Notes: generated from the letters alone by a model not told the origin. Shown: positions 40,601 through 55,600, counted from the stretch's first letter. The stretch: DNA of 64,000 nt from Erinaceus europaeus (GCF_950295315.1 NC_080177.1:76643786-76707785); one strand, 5' to 3'. Program-made: numbers and translations.

Positions 40601-43600
40601 TATTTTCCCAGTATGTAACCATATAATCAAGTCAGTTATGAAAGAGATTACCATCTCTGGAAAAAAATTAGTATAACTTTGTAAAACCATAAAGATTTAG
40701 GGGAGAAATTGTGACATACCACTCAAAATGCAAAGGATTACAAGAAAGTACTATGAGCAACTTTATGCCACTAAATTGCAGAACGTAGAAAAACCAGACA
40801 AGTTCTTGGAACCACAGTCTTCTAAAACTGAACCAGAAAAGTCTCCTCAGTGGTCTGGGATGTGGTGCAGTGGAGAAAGCACTGGGCTCTCAGGCGTGAG
40901 AGTTCCTGAGCTCAGTCCTGGCAGCACATACACCAGAGTGATATCCCTTTCTTTCTCTCTCTCCTCCAATCTTTCTCATTAATAAATACAATCTTTAGGG
41001 GGAAAAAAGGTCCCAGGTGTTATACACTGTTAAGCACACATATTACCAAATGAAAGGACCCGGTTCGAGCCCCCTCTACCCACCTGCGGGGTGGTGCTTC
41101 ATGAGTGGTGAAGCAGGCGTATGTCTTTCTTTCCCCTTTTCCTTTCTTTATTTTTTAATTTTTGTGTTATCTCTATTTATTTATTGGATAGAGATAGTCA
41201 GAAATTAAGAGGGGAGGGAGATATAGGGAGGAAGACACCTACAGCCCTGCTTCACCACCGGTGAAGCTTTCCCCCTGCACGTGGGGACTGGGGCTTCTAA
41301 TCCCGGCCCTTGTGCTCCGTAATGTGTGTGCTCAACCAGGTGAGCCACCACCCAGCCCCTCTCTCCCCTTCTTCTGTCTCTCTTGTTTCTCTCAATTTCT
41401 CTCTGTCATATCTAATAAGTAAAGAACCCCAAAAAACAAAGACAGGAAAAATGGCCACAACTGGGAGTGGTGAATTTGTAGCGCTGACACCAAGTCCAAT
41501 AACAAAATAAAATTAAAAAACAAAATAAAGTCTCTATCCAATAACAAAATAAAATCTAAAAAAAATTAAAAAGAGAAGTGTTAAAAAGTTGTATGTAGGG
41601 AGTCAGGCGGTAGTGCAGCAAGTTAAGCACACGTGGCGCAAAGTGCAGGGACTGGCTCAAGGATCCCAGTTCGAGCCCCCGGCTCCTCACCGGCAGGGGA
41701 GTCGCTTCACAGGCGGTGAAGCAGGTCTGCAGGTGTCTGTCTTTCTCTCCCCCCTATCTGTCTTCCCCTCCTCTCTCCATTTCTCTCTATCCTATCCAAC
41801 AACGACGACATCAACAACAATAATAGCTACAACAACAATGGAAACAACAAGGGCAACAAAATAAATAAATATTAAAAAAAAAATTAGGGAGTCGGGCTGT
41901 AGCGCAGCGGGTTAAGCGCAGGTGGCGCAAAGCACAAGGACCGGCATAAGGATCCCGGTTCGAACCCCGGCTCCCCACCTGCAGGGGAGTCGCTCCACAG
42001 GCGGTGAAGCAGGTCTGCAGGTGTCTGTCTTTCTCTCCTCCTCTCTGTCTTCCCCTCCTCTCTCCATTTCTCTCTGTCCTATCCAACAACGACAACAACA
42101 ATAATAACTACAACAATAAAACAACAAGGGCAACAAAAGGGAATAAATAAATAAAATAAATATAAAAAATTTTTTAAAAAGCTGTATGTATTGATTCTAA
42201 GTATTTGTGATACTTGTACAGTTACATTTCACTTTAAGTTTGTATGAAAATTCTTTTTTTTTTTTTTTTTTTTTTTGCCTCCAGGGTTCTCACTGGGGCT
42301 CGTTGCCTGCACCGTGAATCCACTGCTCCTGGAGGCCATTTTTTCCCATTTTTGTTGCCCTTGTTATTGTTGCCATTGCTGCTGTTGTTGTTGGATAGGA
42401 CAGAGAGAAATGGAGAGAGGAGGGGAAGACAGAGAGGGGGAGAGAAAGACAGACACCTGCAGACCTGCTTCACCGCCTGTGAAGCGACTCCCCTGCAGGT
42501 GGGGTGCTGGGGGCTCGAACTGGGATGCCTATGCCGGTCCTTGTGCTTCGCACCATGTTTACTTAATCCGATGCGCCACCGTCCGGCCCTCTGAATATAC
42601 TTTTAATGTATGTGTATTTTATGTATATTTTTATTTACTTTAAGTTGGCAGCTCGGACCACTGAAAGAAACCTTAATGATTTAAGGAAAGAAAATGCTCA
42701 CAATAGACAAAAGTAAGTATTTTAGTTGTTGTACTTTAAAAACTTAGAGTTACCACTTTTATTTTTCATTGTTATTCTGTTAACTCGTTAAAACTATACA
42801 TTAGAAAACTATAGCGAGCTCAGTATATTTAGTGGTAACAATATTAATTTTACTAAGGGTTAGCATATTTAACATATCTTTTATTTAGCAGTGGTATTAA
42901 AGTTAGGATTGGATTCATCTGATTCACTTCACAGTGGAAAGCCTATCTGACTCAGGAGTTCTGTGTTTGGATCCTGGTACTTTTATTTTGAAAACAATCA
43001 TTTAGCCTCCTAACCTCAATTTCTCCTAGTTGTAAAATGATATAGACTTGACCAGACTGGCCTTGCTCCTTTTATTTCTAAAATGTGGATTCTGTGATCT
43101 AGTCCTCATTGTAGTCTTGCTTTTGAAGTAAAAAGCAGAATTATTCCAAACTTTGATAAATATCACTACTTCTATACAAAAAAGAGAGAGACAGAGAGAA
43201 GAAGAAGAAGAAGAAGAAAGAAGAAGAGGAAGAAGAAGAGGAAGAAGAAGGAGGAAGAAGAAGAGGAAGAAAAAGGAGGAAGAAGAAGAAGAAGAAAGAA
43301 ATCTGTCACCTCAGTCCTCATATTGGGGGACACAGAAGGGCCTCTGGGGGAGAATCATCAAAGATGTGGCATTATTAATCATCTTCTGTGGCATTATTAA
43401 GATAGTAAAAAGTGACTTGTGCTTTATAATGACTTTTTTTTTTTTTCTTGAAATGTGGATGTTTCTGTTGGACTAGTAACTTAGAGATATTTGTTCTTTA
43501 TTTGCAGATTAACTGAAACAGAGTTAAAATTTGAACTTTTAGAAAAAGATCCTTATGCACTTGATGCTCCAAATACATCATTTGGCAGAGGTAGTCTTTT

Positions 43601-46600
43601 TTATTTTAACCCCTCATTTAAAATCCATCTTTCTATATATGAATATATACTGCACATAAAGTTTATATTGCTGTAAGTTAGCACTATTATTTATAAATAC
43701 TGTCGATTTTGGAGTAGGATTTTATCCTAAATTCTCCCACTGTCTCCCAAATCTCTGAATTTTGTTTCCATAGCAGTAATATAAATAACTGTCCCTCCCT
43801 GTCTCAGTGGGATTTTGTTAAGATTTTGTTTTTAGCATCTCAGCCTCCTTTAATAGCAGAGCGATTGGCACATACTAATAATCTTTTGGGGGGAGAATTG
43901 GTAAGGAGTACTTACAGCTATCATGTTGTGAGTATTTACACATTTTAGCTATTCTATGAAATTTGCTTATAAAAAATAAGAACTAATGCATGTACAATCT
44001 GTTGTATTTACTGTCGAATGGAAAACATTAATTCCCCAATAAAGAAATTAAAAAAAAGAACTAAAACAATTGGCTTTTAATGACTTAGAAGTTTTCATTA
44101 AAAAGGTGGAAACCCATAACAATCTGAATTTAAATTTGCTTTTAACTACCCTGCAAAAGAGAGGCAATTTTTGTAAGATATAATTAGTCTGTTCACCATG
44201 AGATAACATTTTAAATGATCTCTTGTTATTCAGATTACTTTAAATTTATCAAAATAATTTTAGTTGAACTGAGTTGTACTTCTGAATAGTGAAAATGAAT
44301 CTATAATTTCATTCTAATAACTGTTGAAAATTATAAAAATCACTTTTCAGAGTCTAGTTTAGTTAAAATGAAAGTCCATTTCTACATTTTTAAAAATAGC
44401 AAGTTACATGTAGGGAGAGGCAGAAGAGAACTTTGGGGTCCTGGGCATAATGAAATTATTCTCATGTGTCAATGACTTCACTGTAAATATTACCCCCCCA
44501 TAAAAAATAGCAGATTACTATGAATTCAAGTATAGTAAAATTTGAGAGGGGGAATATACAGAAGGCTTTTTTGTCTGAACCTACTATAAAAATTTCAGAG
44601 GGTAAAGTAAATAAATAATGCTTTGGTTTTTAGTTACAAATATATGACATATATATAAATATATATATTATAAAAATGTAGTACTTTTAAAAAGCATCTT
44701 TTAGTGATACTTAAATTTTGCTTGAGAGTGGTGACATTTGTGAAATGGCAGGGCTCTCAGTTATATGGTTTATAGATATGGTGATTTATTTGATTAGTTA
44801 GTATACTGTCTTTTCATTTCTAATGAATCAAAAGTAACACTCAGTGCCTCAGAATTGTATTTACCTATTTATTTTGGAGTGGAAAAGATAACATAGTGGT
44901 TACACAAAGAAACTCTTCCACCTGAGACTCTAAGGGCTCAGGTTCAACCCAAACCACCAAAAGCCAGAGCTGGTTAAAAAAAAAGAAAAAAAGAAAAAAA
45001 AAGTGAGAAAATTTTTTGCTTTTTTCCCCCTACTTTTTAATTCTGAGCTTTAATAAAAAAAAAAATCATAGCCCATCACAGCCTGTGATCGAAACTGAGC
45101 CCTTCCATGTTACAACTTTCAGTAGCGGAAATATCTGGCAGGATCCTGCCATTAAAAACAAAACAAACAGATTTATCAGAATTCCAAAAATTTCACCATC
45201 CTGTTACTTAATATTCTACGGTTCTTAAAAAGTGAATTAGTTACTAAGAAAATAACTTGATAGACATTGAAAACACGGGGCTTCATATTTAATCCTTTTC
45301 CATATCAGTAAAATGTCAGCCATAGTTATTGTTCAGGGCATGGAGTACATCTAAACTGAATGATGATCGTTGAACTGGGATTTCTAGTCTGTAGTCTAGC
45401 TGATCAAAATCATGGATTGAAATATGCTGTTTTAATCATTCCAGAGCATTCCCCATATGGCCACGCGCCATTGGGTCGACCTTCACCTGAAACGAGAGCT
45501 TTTCTCTCCCCTCCAACTCTGTTGGAGGGTCCACTCAGGCTCTCGCCTTTGCCTCCAGGGGGAGGAGGAAGAGGTATATTGTTTAAACGTTTTTATTACT
45601 CTATATTTCTTCCTTTATATCTTCATCTCCACTTATCTTTAAAATGATCATTAAAATAGACTTTTGGAAAATACAGGCAATTCCTTGCACTTTATAGTGG
45701 TATAGAACGCAAAACACAGCTACATTTGATCAAGGATGTGATGGATATTGTTTTAAATAATATTTTCAGACTAATTTTAAATATATATTTTTTAAGTTTT
45801 ACTTATTTTGGATAGAGACAGAGTAATTGAGAGGAAGGGCAAGATACAGAGGAAGAGAAAAAGAGACAGAGGCCTTCAGCACTGATTTAGTGCTCAGGAA
45901 GCTTCCTCCCTGCAGGTGGGGACCAGGAGCTTGAACCTGGGTCCTTAGATAGTATGCCAAGAGCACTCTGCCACGTGTGCCACCACCTGGCCCTCTTAAA
46001 AACTAAATTAAGCTACATAGTATAAAACTTTCTAGGGTACAAAAAATACAATTAGCAGTATGACCTAATGTAAAAGTATATTTTGATAAAACATCAGACT
46101 ATGTTTTTTTTTTTTTTAAAGGTATGTCATCTCTATTATAGAAAGTCAGAAGTACACTTTCTTAGAGTTTTTCTTAGAGTTTCTCAGAGTTGAGGAATTC
46201 AAGAGTACTGTCTTGTATGCAGAGTTTTAATGGGAGCCTAAAAGGACATCTGAATCCTTTGTTAGAACTTTGAGAAACAAACCCAAGATTGCCTTACCTG
46301 TTTTTGAGAACTGTTGGAGCTGTGCTTCAAACTCACCAAATCAGCTCTCAGCCTCTGTACCTGGACTTGTCTGTGTTTGATCTCTCATCATCCTTTTTCC
46401 AATTTCTTTATTAAAATTTTTGTTCGTTTACGTGGTACTGGGGGTTAAACCCAAGACCTCACACATACAAGGCATGTGCTTTATCCGTGGAGCGCATCCC
46501 TGGCCACTGTTAATTTGTTATTGTTATTATTATTGAATTGTGGCAAACTCTCATCTCCTACTTCATGTTTCATAAGTGTTTCACCAGTGTCAAGCCCTCA

Positions 46601-49600
46601 TTCTTCACTTTTATCAGTGATTTTAGCATATTGAATCTCAAATAGGAACAGCAAGTAGTGAGTGGGACTAAGATAAATGATCAGCTCAACTCTAGTGCAG
46701 GGAGCTTTGTTTAGGGAAAGAGGTTGAGTTGTCAGCTGACACATGGAGTCCTAGGAAAGTTTTGTCCTGAGCACTCTTAAGACCCTCCCTTACTTTTCAA
46801 ATTCATATATTTGTTCTAATGTACCCTAAGCCCACCCCACCCCTTCATCTATGGTATGAAATATATTTTATATCATTAAAACACCAGTATAGAGTAGAAA
46901 CCAGTCATATGAAATAATTCCATTTTTTTTGATGCTTTCTCATTTTTTGGACTCAGTTCTATTTCATTTTAAAAGCCCTGCTTAGCAAGGCTAGATTCAT
47001 TTTGATGTACCACAGGTGCATACAAACAGTGCCCTAGAGAGAAGGGTGTAAGTGGCCAGCCTGCAAAGGGGAATCACTGGGAGCTGAATGACTAAAGTCA
47101 AGGATTGCTTGTAGTCAATTAACTTTTAGAATAAGAGTAAAAAATTACTTTTGGTTTCTCCTCTCTTTAAATTCTTTCATTTCATCTACTTTTTAAATTA
47201 CTATCAATGTATGTGTTTAGAATATTTGCAAGGATTTTTTTTATATGTTGCAAAAAGCTACAGAAGTTCTAGGTAAGTTAACAAGTCTTAAAAGAGTTGC
47301 TTCATACTGAAGATTTTTATGTAAGTAAATGATACCCTCCCCCCCCTTTATTTCCCTTAGTTCATTGTAAATATCTTTTGGTCTGAATACAAACTTATAT
47401 TTATATTCTCTGTAGAATTTCCAAGCTTTTAATTTTTTTTTAACCTGTAGTTAAACCTATAGTTTTGGTCCTCTGTAATTAAGCAACAAGGGAATGTCTT
47501 CAGTGACTCCTTTAACAGTCTGTAATCAATACTTGTACATTTCTTGCCAATTTAATGTTATGCTTCCCCAGCCTTCACATGAGCTGATTAAAGGGTGAGC
47601 ATACTAGGAGGAGAGACTCGGGGAGTTTAATGGAATGTCTGTCAGGAAAGAGATAGTGGAGCTTCTGATATTAAATTGATTGGCATCCTGACTCTACAAA
47701 GGAGAAGAAACAGAACCGTTAAACAATTGCTGCTGTTTACTAGAAGAGCGAGGTGTGCAGGAGCACGGACACGCATGTTGCGGTCCCGAATTTGCTCTCA
47801 CGGTACTATCAGTAGCCAGGCCGTGTCTTAAAAAGGGGGGCAGGGGGTACGGCAGTAGCGCAGCAGGTTAAGCGCACATGACGCGAAACTCAAGGACCTA
47901 TGTAAGGATCCCAGTTCGAGCCCCCAGCTCCCCACCTGCAGGGGGAATCACTTGACAATCGGTGAAGCAGATCTGCAGGTGTCTGTCTTTCTCCCTCTGT
48001 CTTCCCCTCCTCTCTCCATTTCTCTCTGTCTTATCTAACAATGACGGCATCAATAACAACAATAATAACTACAACAACAGGGAGTCGGGCGGGTAGTGCA
48101 GCAGCTTAAGCGCAGGTGGCGCAAAGCACAAGGACCGGTGTAAGGATCCTGGTTCAAGCCCCCGACTCGCCACCTGCAGGGGAGTCACTTCACAAGCGGT
48201 GAAGCAGGTCAACAGGTGTCTGTCTTTCTCTCCCCTTCTCTGTCTTCCCCTCCTCTCTCCATTTCTCTCTGTCCTATCCAACAACGACAACAATAATAAT
48301 AACTACAACAATAAAACAGCAAGGGCAACAAAAGGGAATAAATAAATAAATATAAAAATATATTGACTTAATATTTTCAACTTACATTTAGCCAGAGTTC
48401 GTTGAAATGATGACAGTGATACCACTTAGAATGAATTTTATAAACGTATTGATGTGTGTAGCAAAATTATTTTTTTCATGTTTCAGTAGTAGCTTCAGTA
48501 GTAAAGTTATCATCTAATATGTCTTCAGGAAATTCTGTTGGAATCTGTTTTTAGGTTTTTTTTTAATATTTATTCTCTTTTGTTGCCTTGTTTTATTGTT
48601 GTGATTATTGTTGTTGTTATTGATGTTGTCATTGTTGGATAGGACAGAGAGAAATGGGAAGAGGAGGGGAAGACAGAGGGGGAGAGAAAGACAGACACCT
48701 GCAGACCTGCTTCACCGCCTGTGAAGCGACTCCCCTGCAGGTGGGGAGCCGGGGGCTCGAACCGGGATCCTTACGCCAGTCCTTGCGCTTTGCACCACCA
48801 GCGCTTAACCCGCTGTGCTACCGCCCAACTCCCCTGCTTTTAGGTTTTATAGGTGTCTTGATTTTATTTGATGATAGGTCTTTTAATTCTTCTTCAGAGC
48901 AAACTGAATTTTTTTCTTCTTCTTTAATTAGGTTCAAGAGGCCCAGGGAACCACCTGGAACATGAAGTCACCAATGAAAGAGGTGAACCAAGCAGTAGGT
49001 TACTCGACCCTCACAGAGCACCTTCTGACACCGGGTCCCTTTCTCCTCCTTGGGACCATGATCGGAGAATGATACTTCCTCCATCAGGTGTGGAAAGAGT
49101 ATTGTCATATTGACAGGAAAGGCAGGGGAGGTGTGCAGAAGGTGAAAGAAAAAGGAATGCAAGGCTGGGCGGTGGTGCATCTGGTTGAGCGCACATGTTA
49201 CAGTGCACAAGGACCCAGGTTCAAGCCCCCTGTCTCCACCTGCTGGGGGAGCTTCATGAGTGGTAAAATAGGGCTGCAGGTGACTCTCTGTCTCTCTCCC
49301 TCTCTATCCCCCCTTCTTCTCAATATCTGGCTGTCTCTATCCAATAAATAAATAAAGATAATAAAAAAATTAAAAGGAAAAGGAATGCAGGTATGTACTA
49401 CATTAAGACAAGCCGTGAGGAGTTGGGCGGTAGCGCAGCGGGTTAAGCGCAAGTGGCACAAAGCACAAGGACCGGCATAAGGATCCCAGTTCGAGCCCCT
49501 GGCTCCCCACCTGCAGGGGAGTCGCTTCACAGGCGGTGAAGCAGGTCTGCAGGTGTCTGTCTTTCTCTCCCCCTCTCTGTCTTCCCCTCCTCTCTCCATT

Positions 49601-52600
49601 TCTCTTTGTTCTATCCAACAATGATGACATCAATAATGACAACAATAACAATAACTACAACAATAAAACAAGGGCTACAAAAGGAAAAATAAATAAATTT
49701 AAAAATAAAAAAAAAGACAAGCCATGATGCATATTTGAAAACAACACTAACAAAACTTTCTAAGCAGAATAATTGGGAGTGGTTGTATTCACTACAGAGT
49801 TATTTCACTTCCCAAATGGAATATCTTTGTTTTTTTTTCTTGCTCGTAGAATTAATTCATATGTGGAGAGTTGGGCGGTAGTGCAGCGGGTTAAGCGCAC
49901 ATGGCGCAAAGTGCAAGGACTGGTGTAAGGATCCCGGTTCCAGCCTCCAGCTCCCCACCTGCAGGAGAGTCGCTTCACAAGTGGTGAAGCAGGTCTGCAG
50001 GTGTCTGTCTTTCTCTCCCCTCTCTGTCTCCCCTTCCTCTCTCCATTTCTCTCTGTCCTATCCAACAATGATGACAACAATAACTACAACAATAAAACAA
50101 TAAGGGCAACAAAAAGGGAATAAATAAATATTAAAAAAAGTTAAACAAAAAGAATTAATTCATATTTATTTAGTAAACCTAAACAGTGCAGAGATGTATT
50201 ATTAGGGCACTGAAAAAAAAAAACCCTGTTGGTTGGGGGTAGATAGCATAATGGTTATGCAAAGAGATTCTCATGCCTGAGGCTCCAAAGTCTGGAATTC
50301 AATCCCTCACACCACCATAAGCCAGAGCTGAGCAGTGCTCTGGTGAAACCAAATGGAACAAAACAGAACACCAAAACAAAACAAAAAAGACACCTGTCTC
50401 ATCATGTTAACATGCCCTTTCCAGAAGTTAACATTATAACTTCTTTTTTTTTAAGATGTATGTATTTTTTTAAATATTTATTTATTTCCTTTTTGTCGCC
50501 CTTGTTTTTATTGTTGTTGTAATTACTATTGTTGTTATTGATGTCATCGTTGTTGGATAGGGTTATCACTGGGGCTCGGTGTCTGCACTATAAATCCACT
50601 GCTCCTGGAGGCTATTTTTTCCCTTTTTGTTGCCCTTGTTGTCATTGGATAGGACAGAGAGAAATGGAGAGAGGAAGGGAAGACAGAGGGAGAGAGAAAG
50701 ACACCTGTAGACCTGCTTCGCCACCCGTGAAGTAACTCCCCTGCAGGTGGGGAGCCGGGGCTCGAACTGGGGTCCTTGCGCTTTGCGGCACATGCGCTTA
50801 ACCCGCTGTGCTACCACCCGACTCCCTATAACTTCTTCTTTTCTTTTTTTTCATTTTTAAGATTTTATTTATTAATAAAGAGGGAGAGAAAGAAAGAGAG
50901 CCAGAACATCACTCTGGATCATAGGGAGCCGGGGATCAATCTCAGAACCTCATGCTTCCAAGTTAAGTGCTTTACTCACTGCACCACCTCTAAGACCTTT
51001 TTTTTTTTTTTTTTGTTTAATGAGAAAGATAGGAGGAGAGAGAAAGAGCCAGACATCACTCTGGTACATGCGCTGCTAGGGACTGAACTCAAGCCCTCAC
51101 GCTTGAGAATCTAATGCTTTATCCACTGCGCCACCTCCTGGACCATATAGGACCTTTTTGACATGCATTCTAAACATGGGTGTAGATTCCTTTGTCACTT
51201 CTGTGTAGAGCACACACATTATCACGCACAAGGCCCTGGGTTCAAGCCACAGCACCACACAGTGTGGGAAGTACCAGTCACGGTGAAGCAGTCAGTGGTG
51301 GATCTCACTCTTTCTGTTTAAATCAAAAAGCCAGTAAGTCAGCCTGGTCAGGATGAGACAAACCCTGCTTGAGGCTGCAAGTCAAACACCATCGAGATAA
51401 AACCTGAGGAGGAAGGAAGCCTTTGGACATTTTCAGGCCTCCCTATTTCATGACCTTACCTGACTCTGCCATTTAATTATTCTTAAATTCAAAGTACAAA
51501 GGGAGAACTCAGTTTAGATCTCAGTTGTCGGCAGAGGCCTTTTCTCCCACTGGGATAATTCATGCCCGTTGAGACAGCTTTTGCTTAGATTCTGCAAAGG
51601 AAAAGAAATGTGCCATTAAAACTCGCAGCACCAGGGGGTCGGGCAGTAGCACAGTGGGTTAAGTGCACGTGGCGCAAAGCGCATGGACCAGCCTAAGGAA
51701 CCTGGTTCGAGCCCCTGGCTCCCCACCTGCGGGGGGGGGTTACTTCACAAATGGTGAAGCAGGTCTGTAGGTGTCTATCTTTCTCTCCCCCTCTCTCGTC
51801 TCCCCATCTCTCTCAATTTCTCTCTGTCCTATCCAAAAACAGCAACATCAATGGCAACAATAACAATAACTACAACAACAAGGGTAACAAAATGGGAAAA
51901 AATAACCTCCAGGAGCAGTGGCTTCATAGTGCAGGCACCAAGCCCCAGCAATAAGCCTGGAGGCAAAAAAAAAAAAAAAACTAAAAAAAAACTGCCAGCA
52001 CCTTTCCTAAATTGTACTGTGTGAGCACTGGGAGCTCATTAAATATTGTTCCAGTGACTCTGGTTGATGCCAGACAGTTTCCTCGGCTCTTTGTGGGAGA
52101 GGTGTCAGTAAGGTCCCATGGGACTGAGTCAGGCAAACATTGTACATTGTGAACACAGTGCACATTGTGAACCGAGGCTTCGGACAGGCGTGGAAGGTAG
52201 TTCTCATATCGGTAAGGCTAGGAGAGTCATACAGTTCATCCCCTTATGCCTCCCCACAGTTTGGAGCTGGGCATACTTATTATCACTAATATATATATAT
52301 ATATATAAATTTATTTACTCATTTATTTATTAAAATTTTATTTATTTATTTATGAGAAAGATTGGAAGAAAGAGAAAGAGAGAGAACCAGACACCACTCT
52401 GGTACATGTGCTGCTGGGGATTGGACTCAGAACCTCATGTTTAAGAGCCCAGTGCTTTACCCGCTGCACCACCTCCTGGACCACCCTATTGACTTATTTT
52501 TAGTGAACCAGAGATACAGAGAGAGACCAGAGCACTGCTCAGCTCTGGTTTATGGTGGTGCTAGGGATTGAACACAGGACCCTAGAGCCTCAGGCATGAA

Positions 52601-55600
52601 AGCCTTTTGCAGAACCATTATGCTGTCTCCCCAGCTCTGTCAGGCATACTTCTACCTAACCCATGAGAGCCTAGCATCACCTGTCAACAATGACACAGAC
52701 TATCTTGCCATGAATAATGAGTTCCACAAGGATTGAAGAATCACCATTCTGACGTCCTAGACTTGTCCGAGGAAGAAAAGAATGGGTGTGTAAGATTGCA
52801 GGTTGAGCCAGGCTGTACACAGATCTGCCGTCCAGGGCACCGCGAGCCTCAGGCAGCACTGTGAGCTGCCTTCATCGACTGAGCCTGAGAGTTTTTATCT
52901 GAAAGGTTCTGGAGCTAAGTATTTGGGAGCTAAATCTCAAAATACAGAGGTTACAGAATATTCCCTCACTGATGACCCTTCATGATACTTGTTTTGTTTG
53001 GGTGACTGTTTCTTTTCACCAGTGTTTTGCTAAATTTCTTGGTATGTTTAACACTATCTTCTGATTTCCCTTCCTTGGCTAAGAGCTCTCTCTTCAAAAT
53101 CCTTCTTGATATAGCCACTTCCTTCACTGTTACTAAAATTGAAAATTAAATGAATATATTTCACTCAGTTCTATTTATATACTGTTTTATACATGGTAAT
53201 GGAAGCTTTCAAAACCTAGAATAGCATATTATGCTGTTCCATTAGTAAAATATACAGTTTTTCTAAAGTTGCCGATTGTTGTCTAATGAATTCTCTTTCT
53301 TGGCTCCATCTTGGATGGAGCTTGAAGGAATCATGTTAAGTGAGATTAAGCCAGAAAGAGAAGGATGACTATGGCATGATCTCACTCACAGACAGAAATT
53401 GAGAGATAAGAACAAAGCAGAACTTGGACTTGGGTTTGCACCAACATAAAGGAGATTTTCAGGTCCTGGAGCATGATGGTGGAGGAGGATCTAGGTGGGG
53501 GGATTAGAATGTCTTGCAGAAAACTGAGAAATCTGGGGGCCAGGCGGTGACGCACCTGGTTGAGCACACATGTTGCAATGTGCAAGGACCCAGGTTCAAG
53601 TCCTCATTCCCCACCTACAGGGGGAGAGCTTTGTGAGTGGTGAAGCAGGGCTGCAGGTGTCTTTCTGTCTCTCCCCCTCTCTGTCTCCCCCCCCTTCCCT
53701 CTTGATTTCTGGCTGTCTCTATCCAGTAAACAAATAAAGATAATAAAAACAATTTAAAAAAGATAACTGAGAAATCTTAAACACGTACCAACAACTGTAT
53801 TTACTGTTGACTGTAAGCCATTATTTACCCCAATATGTATTTTTTAAATGTCCAATGTGTTAAATGTAAGTAATTAAAACATTTGTACTAATGAGGATAT
53901 TTTTATTTTATTAATGTTATTTTGAATTTATTTATGGGAAGGTAGGGAGAGAGAGAGAGATGCAGCATTGCTTCACTGCTTTTGAATCTTTTCCCCTTCA
54001 GGTAGGGACTGGGGACTTGAACCCAGCTCCTTTCCTTGCACATAGTAACATGTGCACTCAATCAGGTACACCACTGCCCAGGGAACTAAAGATCTTTTTA
54101 AAATTTTATTTATTCCCTCTTGTTGCCCTTGTTTTATTGTTGTAGTTATTATTGTTGTCGGCGTTGTTGGATAGGACAGAGAGAAATGGAGAGGGGCAGG
54201 GAAGACAGAGAGGGGGAGAGAAAGACAGACACCTGCAGACCTGCTTCACCGCCTGTGAAGCGACTCCCCTGCAGGTGGGGAGCCGGGGGCTCGAACCGGG
54301 ATCCTTCCGCTAGTCCTTGCACTTTGCGCCACCTGCACTTAACCCACTGCACTACTGCCCGACTCCCAGAAGATTTTTTTTTTTTAAAGATTTTATTTAT
54401 TTTATTAATGAGAAAGATAGGAGGATAGAGAGAAAGAGCCAGACATCATTCTGGTACATGTGCTGCTGGAGATTGAACTCAGGACCTCATGCTTGAGAGT
54501 CTAGTTCCTTAGCTACTCTGCCACCTCCCAGACCACCAAAAGATATATATATATATATTAAAGACTTTTATAATATATATATATAATATTTATTTATTCC
54601 CTTTTGTTGCCCTTGTTTTATTGTTGTAGATATTCTTGTCGTCCTTGTTGGATAGGACAGAGAGAAATGGAGAGAGGAGGGGAAGACAGAGAGGGGGGAG
54701 AGAAAGACAGACACCTGCAGACCTGCTTCACCGCCTGTGAAGCGACTCCCCTGCAGGTGGGGAGCCGGGGGCTCGAACCTGGATCCTTAAACTGGTGCGT
54801 GCGCTTTGTGCCACGTGCGCTTAACCCACTGTGCTATCACCTGACTTCTGTATTTATTTATTTATTTAAGAAGATATTTTTAAAACTTATTTTCTGCAAC
54901 GTGGAGGTGGCACAGTGGGTACAGTGTTGGGTTCAAGTGGGATTCGAAGTTTGATCCCTGGTTTCGTGTTCACCAGAGTGCTGTTCTGACTCTCTCTTAT
55001 AAACTAATAATAAAATAAATCTTACAAAAAAAAACACACACACACACACACACACACACAAACCCCAAACTATTTTCTAGGCCAACCATATCCTGAGGCT
55101 GTGCTTCCTCACCAAAGGCAGGACAGATTTTATCCTAGTTCTGGTAGACTGTCTGGACCAGCAGAACTCAGAGGTTTTAATATGCCACCTTTGGATAAAT
55201 CAGGTAAGGAACATTTTGTATACATGTCTTGTTTTTATTTTTTAAATCATGATAAGATAGTAAATGAAAACCTAAAAGCCAAAGAAAGGTACACCATGAT
55301 TTCCATCTCTGGTGGCTTTGAAGGCCAAAAATGTCTCCTGAAAATCATGTTCACAACTGCGGCTTGTAACAGCCACGTGTTGGGGGTCGACTCAGGTTTC
55401 CTGGATGAAGTCAGGATGGCAAATGTCACTCTGTCCCTCGATGAATTTTCTCATTCTTCCAGTTTACTCACACATTTCCTGGTGAGTGACCAGAGAAATC
55501 AAGCTACTGTGGCTAGGCGTGTGGAGGTCTCTCAGGAAAGTGACTGAAAGTGTGTGTTGTTGACGGTTTGATCAGTCATTTTGTTTAAGCATTTCATACT

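Noticed and set aside
43153..43476. Lys/Glu/Arg-rich ORF
   Set aside because: Product of the GAA/GAG tract and flanking intron. No splice context.
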